Source: Pseudomonas yamanorum (GTDB taxonomy: Bacteria; Pseudomonadota; Gammaproteobacteria; Pseudomonadales; Pseudomonadaceae). Taken from it: a stretch of DNA of 64,000 nucleotides. Under the pieces are notes generated by a model that was not told where the DNA came from, did no database searches, and saw only the letters and a list, made by a program, of their open reading frames with translations. The DNA lies in assembly GCF_013386765.1 (NCBI RefSeq), contig NZ_JACARE010000017.1, positions 332,745 through 396,744 of the forward strand, read 5' to 3'. The position numbers and the translations under genes were made by a program. This document shows, one piece after another, positions 40,417-48,848 of this stretch (position 1 is the first letter of the stretch; every line of letters begins with the position of its first letter).

Positions 40417-41229
40417 TTACAAGGTTCCGCTTAGGCCAAAGCGTTTTTTCAGGATGGTCTCCAGCAACCCCTTGGGCAACAACGCCGCCATCCACGGCAG
40501 TGCCTGGCAGCCATTACCCGAGCGCAACAGGCGCGGCGGTGTGCTCTGTTGTACGGCCTTGAGCACATCGGCGGCGAACTTGCTGGCGGGCGTAGGCCGA
40601 TCCTGAGAGGCCTTGGCCCGGGCGCGGATGCTTTCGCGCAGTGGCCACCAGGGCGATTGCTCATTGATCAACAACTCGGCCTGGGTACCGGCGTTTTTCG
40701 CAAAGCTGGTATCGATGGCCCCCGGTTGCACTTCCATCACGCGCACGCCAAACGGTGCCAGCTCCATGCGCAACGCATCGCTCAAGGCATGCACCGCCGC
40801 TTTTGAAGCACAGTACGCACCGGCAAACGGCGTGACCAGCACTCCCGAGACACTGCCGATATTCACCACCAACCCTTTGCGCTGGCGCAGGGCCGGGAAC
40901 AGCGCCTGCGTCACCCCGACCACTGAAAACACATTGGTCTGGAACTGCTGCTGCATCGCCTGGGTGCCGCCGTCGAGCAACGGGCCCATGGCGCCGTAGC
41001 CGGCGTTGTTGATCAGTACGTCCAGCGCGCCGATCTGCCCGGCCAAGTGCGCCAGTGCAGCGCCGTCGTTGACGTCCAGTTGCACGGCGTTAAAGCCGGC
41101 GGCGCTGAGTGTTGCAACATCCTCGGTGCGCCGGGCACTGGCCCACACGTCAAAGCCCGCGTGTTTGAAGGCATCCGCCAGGGCACGGCCAATGCCACTG
41201 GAACACCCGGTAATGAGTACGTTGGGCAT
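40417..41229 (-). CDS. short-chain dehydrogenase/reductase
   Basis: The 270 residues are a classical SDR: coenzyme motif LITGCSSGIGRALA at the N-terminus, structural NNAG near residue 77, catalytic Ser in NIGSVSG and the YxxxK pair as YCASK near residue 140. The ASARR stretch after the second strand favours NADPH. The substrate cannot be read. A small membrane-protein gene lies 20 bases upstream and is probably in the same operon. Confidence 0.9.
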   Translation of the reverse strand: MPNVLITGCSSGIGRALADAFKHAGFDVWASARRTEDVATLSAAGFNAVQLDVNDGAALAHLAGQIGALDVLINNAGYGAMGPLLDGGTQAMQQQFQTNVFSVVGVTQALFPALRQRKGLVVNIGSVSGVLVTPFAGAYCASKAAVHALSDALRMELAPFGVRVMEVQPGAIDTSFAKNAGTQAELLINEQSPWWPLRESIRARAKASQDRPTPASKFAADVLKAVQQSTPPRLLRSGNGCQALPWMAALLPKGLLETILKKRFGLSGTL

Positions 41230-41249
41230 GGATCAATCCTTTGTCAGGG

Positions 41250-41735
41250 TTAGTCGGAAAAGCTGCCTTGCAAATGCTCGGCGCGAAATTCCAGGGTTTG
41301 CGGGCGGTAGCCGGGGCGCAGCGGCGGCACCGGCAGGCAGTCTTCCCAGGTGGCGCCGGCCTGCAGTTCACCGGGGCCGCGATAGCGCGGGGCAGCGTAC
41401 ACGTTGTCCGCCAGGTTGACCGTATCGCCCGGCGCATAGGCCGCGATGCGCCAGCGCAGTTCGGTCAGCGGCACGTTGTTGCCGTTGTTCAAGGTGAGTT
41501 TGAGCGGGCGGTCCGCCGGGCACTCTTTAGGGGCGTACACGGTACGTAGCTCCAGGCGTGCCAATTGCTGGGCCTCGCGGTTGTCCAGCCACACCACCCA
41601 CATCGCTACCAGGCCCAGGCCGACGGCGGCCGCGAGCGAAACCGGCAAGGCCCGGGCCGGGTAGCGCAGCAGAAGGATTAGCCAGGTAATGACCAGCAGA
41701 ACACCGATGAACACGATAAAACCCTCGCTTGCCAT
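41250..41735 (-). CDS. small membrane protein of unknown function
   Basis: The 161 residues begin with two close hydrophobic segments (about 5-24 and 29-50), then a soluble domain of about 110 residues with paired cysteines (in PKECPADRP and EDCLPVPPL) and a mainly beta pattern (LKLTLNNGNNVPLTELRWRI). This looks like a periplasmic beta-sandwich on a membrane anchor. I know similar Pseudomonas proteins only as hypothetical or loosely as 'multidrug transporter'. It is probably co-transcribed with the SDR. Confidence 0.75.
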   Translation of the reverse strand: MASEGFIVFIGVLLVITWLILLLRYPARALPVSLAAAVGLGLVAMWVVWLDNREAQQLARLELRTVYAPKECPADRPLKLTLNNGNNVPLTELRWRIAAYAPGDTVNLADNVYAAPRYRGPGELQAGATWEDCLPVPPLRPGYRPQTLEFRAEHLQGSFSD

Positions 41736-41908
41736 GAGCGTTCATCGTAGCTGAGCTCGAGGGCCAAGCCTATTCACCTACCGTAACGTATTGCATTTTT
41801 CCCACAGGAACCCGCGGACTCTCTTACCCCACTGATTGATTCATCATCGGAGCGATATCACTTTTAAAAGGGCAACGGACTGACTCCCTTAATGACAGGG
41901 TCCATTCA

Positions 41909-44900
41909 ATGATCGTTAAGCGTCATACCCACTATCATCCTGATCTTCCCCCTCCATCTGATTCATCCAACCAGCCATCCTCTGGGAGCGAGGCGCCAGG
42001 CCCTGGAGCACCGGCGCCATTTTCTGGCCTCCCTGCCATTGGTACGCCAGCCATACCCGTCGTGCGGAGCATTCATCCGGCCACGGTCGCCGAGTATGTT
42101 TTTGGCAAGCCTGCTTCTGCTCAGCAGGGCTTCCTCGGCCAGCACGATGCACTCAACATTAAAATAAACCGGTTGATCAGCCAGCAGCCCAGCTACGAAC
42201 AATTTGTGCAGGAGTATCAAGAGTACGTTGCCAGGACGCCTGGCGCCGTGGGAGAAATCGGGGAGCTGTTTGCCAACGCCGTCACTCGGTTCTGGACGTC
42301 TCCCCGCCCCAACGAAAAAGATCCGAGCCCACCTCAAGATCAATTGATCAACCTGCACCGGGAAATGCTTTCCACCCAGGCGGCTCTGCGCCTGGAGGAC
42401 GGTACCCTGAGCCCGGCGAGCAAGGCCCTGATCGACAAGGCGTTCCGCTATCCCACGTTGGCCGCCCGGGAAAGCGCTTTCCCCGACGGTGCGCGGCCTG
42501 GCGTTTACCCGATCACGTTGGATGACAACACGCCAAACGGCGCGCGGCTGGCCGGAGCCTTCATGATTACCTCCACAGATGGTTCCTGGAAGACACAACC
42601 TCACTGGCCCAACGGTGACAAAAACATCAAGGCTGACGAAGGTAACGGCCCTGTGGTGCTTTACACCCCCGGCGAAGGGTTTGAGGAGTTTGCGACCCCG
42701 GCCCAACTGCAAGCGGCGCTGGCACAGCGCATTGACCAGGGAGGTATCCCCGCAAAGCTCCTGTCTGAAAGTTTGCCGCTATCGGTGGAAAACCTGCGCA
42801 AGCCTTTGCGCGGGGATGACCTGACGCTCAGTTTCGCGCCCACTTCAGGAGATGTGATAGCAGAAGCAGTTCCTCAGCTTTTGGAGCGGCAAAAAGCCGA
42901 ACTGAACGCCTTGACTCACTCAGACACCAGCAACATGGATGGCCCCCAAATCGCCCAGGCCATGAACAATGCCGCCAATTGGTCGTCTCAAATGGACAGC
43001 AGCAATGCCATGCTTGCCCGGGGTGAAAAGCTCGAAGATAAACAACAGCCGTCATGGTTGAAAAACCTGTCCCCCATGGACGCGGGGCAATATCAATACC
43101 TGGACACGAACGAGCACCAATCCCTCCAGAACCTGGTGCCGTTACTGGAAGAAATTCCCTCGCTGCAGCGTTTTGCCAATCAGCAACTGAACGCCGCGCT
43201 GCAGAAAAAATACCCGACGGCGAATTTTGACCCGGACAAGATCGTGGTGACCACCGCCACGCAATTCAAAGTGCATACCGGTCGGCCCGGCGCCTACGTT
43301 CCACGCAATGTCAGCAGCCACCAAAGTTCCCTGACTGAGTTGGCCTTGAAAAACCCCACTGCCTGGCCTGCCGCAGACAGTCACCAGTATTCTTCCGTGG
43401 CATTCGCCGCACCCTTGACCGACGCCTCGGGCAAGCCGGTACTGGGGGCAGACGGAAATCCCGTGGTCTTGGGAACTGCAGAGCTCAAGGCGTTGGTCAA
43501 TGAGCTGGACGTGGGCGGCAACTACATCCAGTTTCTCAAGACGCGAATGGCGCCCGACGCTCAGACCGGAGAACCGGGGAAACTGCGTTCCGCGTGGAAA
43601 GCCAATCTGTCCGATGTGATGAACAAGCAGGCGTTTCTGGGGGAGTTGAACCCGCAGGCTTATCCACAGGGATCCCCGGCATCCGAGTGGGTCCAGACCG
43701 TGCTCGATTTTCCGGACCCGGCCACCCGGCCCCAGGTGGATGGAAAAAACATCGTTGCCAACACCGTCAGTCACCATGGCCAGGCGCTCCAGGGTGTCAT
43801 CGCCATTGGCAATGGCGAGGCCGGGCCGCTGGTGTTGTATACCCCTGATGCGCCTGACGGCATGTCCTTTCGACACGTTGCCAACCAGGCTGCCCTGGAG
43901 GCGCTTTTCGAGCAGCCGGAATGGAAAGCCTATGCCCGCAGCAAGACGTCGCCTCTCAATCCGGACAGCCTGGCGGCTGTGATCCAGGATTACCGGGACG
44001 GGGACGTCATCAAAAACCTCAAGCGTGTGGGCAAGGCGAACGAGCTGACAAGCAATGCGTACCTCAAACCTATTCAGGGTGACTTTCAGGACGCACTGTA
44101 CAAACAGCTGACGGAGATACTGCTCGATAAGGCGGATCTCGGTTCTGTCAGCTCCGCCGAGGTGGCCAAGGAGTCGGCCTACAACAAGACGATGTTCGGT
44201 ATCGAGATCGCCACCCAGTTCATGGACCTCTTGCCGGTGATTGGAAAGGGCATTTCGACTGCCGTCAGGCTCACCAGATCCGGGCTGAGGGTCATCAGGG
44301 CGCCTGGCCAATCCATCGTAAGGGTACTCGACAAACCCAACCGACTTGCCATGATCTATAGCCGTTACGGCGGCGGGGCGAAGACTGGCAACATAGCCAG
44401 CCCGATTAGGCACCCGGTCCTGAAACCGTCGCTGCCAGCCAGGGTTGTGCCCCTGACGCACTTGGAGCTTACGGGCCAGGGGAGCGCCGTAGCACGCACG
44501 TTGCCAGACATCAGTGCCTATTCCGTACCTGAGAGCTTGCTCGACGGCCGTACGATGAGGGGCGATGGTACTTATCAAGTCGGGGAGCAGTTCTATGTGC
44601 GTTACACCGACGGTACCGGCGTCAGCAAGCCGTATGAAATCAGCCCGGTTTACAAAACCGAAAGCGGATACGTTCGAGTCATTGACCCGCAAACCAAAAA
44701 TACCGTGGCGTTCCTGCAGTCGGCAGGTGAGGGGCAATGGCGGTTGAACAGGATGCTGGGTGGCGCCAAAGGGGAAAGCAGTCAAGGGGTCAAGCGCCCA
44801 GCGACTCTCGATATACAGGCAGGCTCTTCCAATGCCTCAAAAAGACCTAGAACGCCCGAAGCCTTTCCAGGTGAAAAAGCCGAGCTGGAGGCTCCCGTCA

Positions 44901-45283
44901 AAGGCGAGAACGTGTATTACCACTACACGGGGAACAACGCGTCGGCTTCCATCAATGCCGACTGGCATTTGCAGTCGTCCTCTAAAGATCTGAAAGGGCA
45001 ACCGTTACCCCGTGGCCAGGGCCGGCATTACTTTACGGACCTGAGGCCTGAAGATACGAACCAGGCTGAGATATCCCGGACGATCTTTGGTCGGCGTCCC
45101 GGCGGTAATACCCAGGATAAAATGACGCAATACTACGAGATCAATACATCGGGCCTGACGGTAATGCCAACTGAAAATCCGCACATTTTTTACGTGGATA
45201 CAAAGTTCGCCATTCCCTTGAAGTACCGGGACGGCAATGGCAACGCAGTTAATCGAATCATTAAAAAGGGCCCGTTCGGCTGA
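41909..45283 (+). CDS. DUF6543-like effector with C-terminal HYD1-type ART toxin domain
   Basis: The 1124 residues begin with a Pro/Ser-rich disordered tail (1-60) without a signal peptide. Two related segments (about 190-280 and 585-675) each contain GP-VLYTP and resemble the DUF6543 segments of dermonecrotic-toxin-like proteins. A hydrophobic stretch lies near 790-815. A linker at 962-981 reads KRPA, thirteen residues, then KRPR. The C-terminal part (about 1000-1115) has VYYHYTG, HYFTDLRPED and a late beta region, like the HYD1 ADP-ribosyltransferase toxins. No immunity gene is adjacent. The base composition looks less GC-rich than the neighbours, and AGA codons encode the KRPR arginines. 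The gene was probably acquired. Domain names are from memory. Confidence 0.75.
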   Translation: MIVKRHTHYHPDLPPPSDSSNQPSSGSEAPGPGAPAPFSGLPAIGTPAIPVVRSIHPATVAEYVFGKPASAQQGFLGQHDALNIKINRLISQQPSYEQFVQEYQEYVARTPGAVGEIGELFANAVTRFWTSPRPNEKDPSPPQDQLINLHREMLSTQAALRLEDGTLSPASKALIDKAFRYPTLAARESAFPDGARPGVYPITLDDNTPNGARLAGAFMITSTDGSWKTQPHWPNGDKNIKADEGNGPVVLYTPGEGFEEFATPAQLQAALAQRIDQGGIPAKLLSESLPLSVENLRKPLRGDDLTLSFAPTSGDVIAEAVPQLLERQKAELNALTHSDTSNMDGPQIAQAMNNAANWSSQMDSSNAMLARGEKLEDKQQPSWLKNLSPMDAGQYQYLDTNEHQSLQNLVPLLEEIPSLQRFANQQLNAALQKKYPTANFDPDKIVVTTATQFKVHTGRPGAYVPRNVSSHQSSLTELALKNPTAWPAADSHQYSSVAFAAPLTDASGKPVLGADGNPVVLGTAELKALVNELDVGGNYIQFLKTRMAPDAQTGEPGKLRSAWKANLSDVMNKQAFLGELNPQAYPQGSPASEWVQTVLDFPDPATRPQVDGKNIVANTVSHHGQALQGVIAIGNGEAGPLVLYTPDAPDGMSFRHVANQAALEALFEQPEWKAYARSKTSPLNPDSLAAVIQDYRDGDVIKNLKRVGKANELTSNAYLKPIQGDFQDALYKQLTEILLDKADLGSVSSAEVAKESAYNKTMFGIEIATQFMDLLPVIGKGISTAVRLTRSGLRVIRAPGQSIVRVLDKPNRLAMIYSRYGGGAKTGNIASPIRHPVLKPSLPARVVPLTHLELTGQGSAVARTLPDISAYSVPESLLDGRTMRGDGTYQVGEQFYVRYTDGTGVSKPYEISPVYKTESGYVRVIDPQTKNTVAFLQSAGEGQWRLNRMLGGAKGESSQGVKRPATLDIQAGSSNASKRPRTPEAFPGEKAELEAPVKGENVYYHYTGNNASASINADWHLQSSSKDLKGQPLPRGQGRHYFTDLRPEDTNQAEISRTIFGRRPGGNTQDKMTQYYEINTSGLTVMPTENPHIFYVDTKFAIPLKYRDGNGNAVNRIIKKGPFG

Positions 45284-45305
45284 GGTCAGGGCGGTATGCA
45301 AGCAG

Positions 45306-45355
45306 CCCGTCACTGACTGCGGATAGGGGACGCAGTCAGTGACGGGCGCTTGTTT
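45306..45355 (+). terminator. intrinsic terminator after the toxin-like gene
   Basis: A perfect 16-pair stem (CCCGTCACTGACTGCG with its complement at 45331-45346) and a nine-base loop run into CGCTTGTTTTT. It separates the effector gene from the converging alginate operon and may also stop readthrough from algA, though without a T-run on that strand. Confidence 0.9.
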
Positions 45356-45365
45356 TTCCGCGGTG

Positions 45366-46817
45366 TTACTGCGCGATGGTTTTCACCGACACGCCGCGCT
45401 CGATCGGCGTAGACCGACCGTAGATATCTTCAAAGCGCTCGATATCGTCTTCACCCAGGTAGCTGCCGGACTGCACCTCGATAATCTCCAAGGGAATCTT
45501 GCCCGGGTTGCGCAAGCGGTGCACCGAGGCGATCGGGATGTAGGTGGACTGGTTTTCGGTGAGCAGGAACACGTTCTCGTCACAGGTGACTTCGGCGGTG
45601 CCGCTGACCACGATCCAGTGTTCGGCGCGGTGGTGGTGCATCTGCAACGACAGGCACGCGCCCGGCTTGACCGAGATGTGCTTGACCTGGAAGCGGCCGC
45701 CCATGTCCACCGAGTCATACGAGCCCCACGGACGGTAGACCTCGCAGTGGTTCTGAGTTTCGCTGCGGCCCTGTTCGTTGAGGGTATTGACCATCTGCTT
45801 GACGCCCTGGACCTTGTCCTTGTGGGCAATCATCATCGCGTCCTTGGTTTCCACCACCACGATGTTTTCCAGGCCGATCACCGACACCAGTTTGCCGTTG
45901 CCGTGGATCATGCAGTTCTTGCTGTCCTGGATCACCACGTCGCCCTTGCTGACGTTGCCGTTGGCGTCTTTTTCATTCACGTCCCACAGCGATGCCCAGC
46001 AACCCACGTCGCTCCAGCCGGCGGTCAATGGCACCACGCAGGCCAGCTGGGTTTTTTCCATCACGGCATAGTCGATGGAATTGTCCGGGCAGCAGGCGAA
46101 GGTGGACTCGTCGATGTCGATGGTGTCGGCGGTGTGGTTGCTGCGTTCCAGGGTCAGCATGCACGTGTCGTAGATGTCCGGGTCGTGCTTTTTCAGCTCC
46201 TCGAGGAAGCGGCTGGCGCGGAACAGGAACATGCCGCTGTTCCAGAAATAACCCCCGCTTTTGACGAACTCGGCGGCGCGTTTTTCATCCGGTTTTTCCA
46301 CGAACTGCTGCACGCGGCTGACGCCTTCGGGCAGCAGTGAATCGTTGGTCGACTTGATATAGCCATAGCCGGTTTCCGGACGGGTGGCCGGTACGCCGAA
46401 CAGCACCATCTCGCCGCGCTCGGCGGCCACGGTGGCCAGGGCCAGGGCGCGTTGCAGGGCTTTCTGGTCGTCCAGCACGTGGTCGGCGGGCAGTACCAGC
46501 ATCAGCTCATCACGGCCTTCGTTGACCAGCATCATCGCGGTCAGGGCCACAGCCGGCGCGGTGTTGCGGCCGAACGGTTCCATCAGGATGCGCTGGGTGT
46601 CCAGTTTGCGGGCGGCGAGTTGCTCGTTGACGATAAAGCGGTGGTCCTTGTTGCAGACCACGATGGGCGCATCCATGCCTTCGAATACCAGGCGCTCCAG
46701 GGTTTGCTGGAATAAGGTGTGCTCGGAGGTTAAGGCCAGGAACTGCTTGGGAAACTGTTTGCGGGAAAGCGGCCAAAGACGTGAGCCGCTACCACCGGAA
46801 AGGATTACTGGGATCAT
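45366..46817 (-). CDS. algA: phosphomannose isomerase / GDP-mannose pyrophosphorylase AlgA
   Basis: This cytoplasmic bifunctional enzyme makes mannose-6-phosphate from fructose-6-phosphate and GDP-mannose from mannose-1-phosphate, the first and third steps of alginate precursor synthesis. The ATG at 46817 has AAGGAGA before it and gives 483 residues. The N-terminal nucleotidyltransferase has GGSGSRLWPLSRKQFPKQFL. The C-terminal cupin isomerase has LQMHHHRAEHWIVVSGTAEV. It is the last gene of the operon, 183 bases after algF with a REP element between them. Confidence 0.97.
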   Translation of the reverse strand: MIPVILSGGSGSRLWPLSRKQFPKQFLALTSEHTLFQQTLERLVFEGMDAPIVVCNKDHRFIVNEQLAARKLDTQRILMEPFGRNTAPAVALTAMMLVNEGRDELMLVLPADHVLDDQKALQRALALATVAAERGEMVLFGVPATRPETGYGYIKSTNDSLLPEGVSRVQQFVEKPDEKRAAEFVKSGGYFWNSGMFLFRASRFLEELKKHDPDIYDTCMLTLERSNHTADTIDIDESTFACCPDNSIDYAVMEKTQLACVVPLTAGWSDVGCWASLWDVNEKDANGNVSKGDVVIQDSKNCMIHGNGKLVSVIGLENIVVVETKDAMMIAHKDKVQGVKQMVNTLNEQGRSETQNHCEVYRPWGSYDSVDMGGRFQVKHISVKPGACLSLQMHHHRAEHWIVVSGTAEVTCDENVFLLTENQSTYIPIASVHRLRNPGKIPLEIIEVQSGSYLGEDDIERFEDIYGRSTPIERGVSVKTIAQ

Positions 46818-46908
46818 GTGTTTCTCCTTGAATCGATATGGGTCAGAGCTACGAAGGTTTGTCGTTTCACTCTTGTTTTTGTCCGGGCCTGAGTTGAAAT
46901 GCTGACAA

Positions 46909-46974
46909 TGTGGGAGCTGGCTTGCCTGCGATGGCACCTTCAAGACCGCCATCGCAGGCAAGCCAGCTCCCACA
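46909..46974. repeat. REP-type repeat between algF and algA
   Basis: TGTGGGAGCTGGCTTGCCTG at 46909 and its exact inverted copy ending at 46974 flank 16 bases. The transcript can fold into a stem of about 25 pairs within the operon mRNA just ahead of algA. Confidence 0.93.
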
Positions 46975-47000
46975 AGGAGCGTGTCAACTCAGATAAATCA

Positions 47001-47648
47001 TTAGCGAGTCGACACGGGGCGTTTCACCCACACTGGCGACAGGTTGGCGCCGGTGCCGGTGACGTACAGCACCGCGGCCTCGCCACGCTCCAGGGCCACT
47101 GGTTTTACGTCGCCGACTTTCTTGTCGCCTTCATACAAGGCCAGGCTGACCTTCACCGGGTTGATCTCGCGCTCGCCACGGCCTTTGGCGGCTACGGCCT
47201 GGACCACGTCGGTCTTGCCGTCGGCGGTTTTCAGGGTCAGCGACTTGTCACTGAGGTTCTGCACGCGCACCAGGGATTTCTGCTTGTTCTTGAACGGCGG
47301 TTCTTCGATCAGTTGCGGCTGGCCGCTGCCACTGCTGACCAGGGTGTAGTAGTGGTCGGCGGCGAGCTTGACCGGCAGGGTCTGGCTGCCGACCTTGGCG
47401 CTGTAGTCACCGCCTGGCATGAAGCTGAAGTCACTGCTGGCCAGCGGTGCAACTTCGCTTAAGTTGGTGCTGCCGACGGTGGCGCTGACTTCCTGGTTGC
47501 TGGCGTTGTACACCCGCACAAAGCTCGAGCCTTTTGGCGCGACGGGGCCGTAGAGGGCGGCATCGCCACCGGCGAAGGCAGACATCGAAACAACGCTCAT
47601 GCCGGCGACGAGAGCAAAAGTTTTTGCGAGGTTAGTAGTGAAAGTCAT
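47001..47648 (-). CDS. algF: alginate O-acetylation protein AlgF
   Basis: AlgF is a periplasmic protein needed for alginate O-acetylation with AlgI, AlgJ and AlgX. The ATG at 47648 has GAGAGG before it and gives 215 residues, like the known AlgF. A signal peptide (about 1-26, ending SAFA) precedes a mature domain that begins GGDAALYGPVAPKGSSFVRV and is mainly beta. An in-frame ATG 105 bases upstream lies in algJ and is ignored. The gap from algJ is 16 bases. Confidence 0.95.
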   Translation of the reverse strand: MTFTTNLAKTFALVAGMSVVSMSAFAGGDAALYGPVAPKGSSFVRVYNASNQEVSATVGSTNLSEVAPLASSDFSFMPGGDYSAKVGSQTLPVKLAADHYYTLVSSGSGQPQLIEEPPFKNKQKSLVRVQNLSDKSLTLKTADGKTDVVQAVAAKGRGEREINPVKVSLALYEGDKKVGDVKPVALERGEAAVLYVTGTGANLSPVWVKRPVSTR

Positions 47649-47664
47649 GTGAGTTACCTCTCTT

Positions 47665-48837
47665 TCAGTTTTGCGCCCGGTCGGGCGTCTCGGATTTTGG
47701 TGTATTGATAGCCATGTTCTGTTGGCGCATACCGGCTTGTTTGAGCTGCGCAACCCACTGCGGGTCGGCGTCGCCGATTTCGTTGTTCACGGGCAGATAA
47801 CGTTCAGGAAACTCCCAGATCAGCACCTGTGGCGGGCTGTTCTTGAAGTCGTCGCTTTTCAGGTAGCTGAGCATCGGCAGGATCGGGCCGTGGCCGTCTT
47901 CGGAGTAGTTGATGACGTCGCTGCCCAGGGCTTGCTTCAGCGCGCCGACAAAGTTCCAGTTCGGGTTGGCGCTGTAGCTGGTGCCCACCAGGGCCACCGG
48001 GGTTTCGCTGTCGCTGAACAGCGCGTCGTCGCCCTTGGTCTCAGCCAGGTGAGTCACGCGTTTTTGCAGCGGCTCCTTGGGCGGCATCAGGTTTTCGAAC
48101 AGTGGGTCCAGGGGCAGGAACAGGCGCAGGTCGCCCTTGTGCGGTTCGGTCTTCTCGGCTTCGGTGACAAAGCGTTGAGGCTCGCCGCTCAGGGGCGTTT
48201 TATTCGCAATCGTCCTGGCCAGCTCTTTGGCCGCCACTTCAGCGCCGTCCGGGGTCCAGTGGGTGTCGGTGCGCAGGAACACCTGCTGGCCGTGCAGCTT
48301 GGCCTGTTGCAGCGGGCCCATCAGGTCGGGGGCGACGATCTTGTCGGCGGCCATGCGGGCATGGAAGTCCTGGTAGAGACCGGCGTGGATGCTGGCCGGT
48401 TGCACTTCACCCAGGTGTTCCGGGTACAGGCGCACCTTGGCCGGCACGATCGCCATCACCAGTTGGATGCCCTGGGCCTTGAGCTTCTGGCGCACGCCTT
48501 CCACCAGGGCGTAGTTGCCCTGCAGGTTCTGGTCTTCGTTGACGATGGGGTTGAATTCCTCGTCGCTGTACAACCAGTGGTCGCGGCCAATCACCACGCC
48601 GGGGCGGCCTTCATTGAACAGCTTGTAGTCCAGCGCTGCCCAGAGGTTGGTGCCCAGGCGCTTGATCGGGAACTGGTCGTCGTAATGGGTCTCGACGGCC
48701 TTGGTCCAGCGACCGTTGAGCACGGTGGCGTCGGCGTTGGTGCTGAAGCCCAGGAAACTGCGCATCGACCAGGCGCCCAACGCCAGCAGCACGGCGAGGA
48801 ACAAGGCGATGTAGAGGACGCGTAATGAACGGGTCAT
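47665..48837 (-). CDS. algJ: alginate O-acetyltransferase AlgJ
   Basis: AlgJ is a membrane-anchored periplasmic SGNH-like hydrolase that handles the acetyl group in alginate modification. The 390 residues have one N-terminal span (about 8-26). The catalytic Asp/His pair is in RTDTHWTPDG near residue 192 and the serine in VGTSYSANP near residue 290, matching the AlgX/AlgJ family. It lies 11 bases after algI. Confidence 0.96.
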   Translation of the reverse strand: MTRSLRVLYIALFLAVLLALGAWSMRSFLGFSTNADATVLNGRWTKAVETHYDDQFPIKRLGTNLWAALDYKLFNEGRPGVVIGRDHWLYSDEEFNPIVNEDQNLQGNYALVEGVRQKLKAQGIQLVMAIVPAKVRLYPEHLGEVQPASIHAGLYQDFHARMAADKIVAPDLMGPLQQAKLHGQQVFLRTDTHWTPDGAEVAAKELARTIANKTPLSGEPQRFVTEAEKTEPHKGDLRLFLPLDPLFENLMPPKEPLQKRVTHLAETKGDDALFSDSETPVALVGTSYSANPNWNFVGALKQALGSDVINYSEDGHGPILPMLSYLKSDDFKNSPPQVLIWEFPERYLPVNNEIGDADPQWVAQLKQAGMRQQNMAINTPKSETPDRAQN

Positions 48838-48848
48838 GGTCGGCTCCC

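Noticed and set aside
41250..41735. Small membrane protein as an immunity protein for the toxin-like gene
   Set aside because: It is on the other strand, 173 bases upstream, and appears paired with the SDR gene. Immunity genes normally follow the toxin on the same strand.
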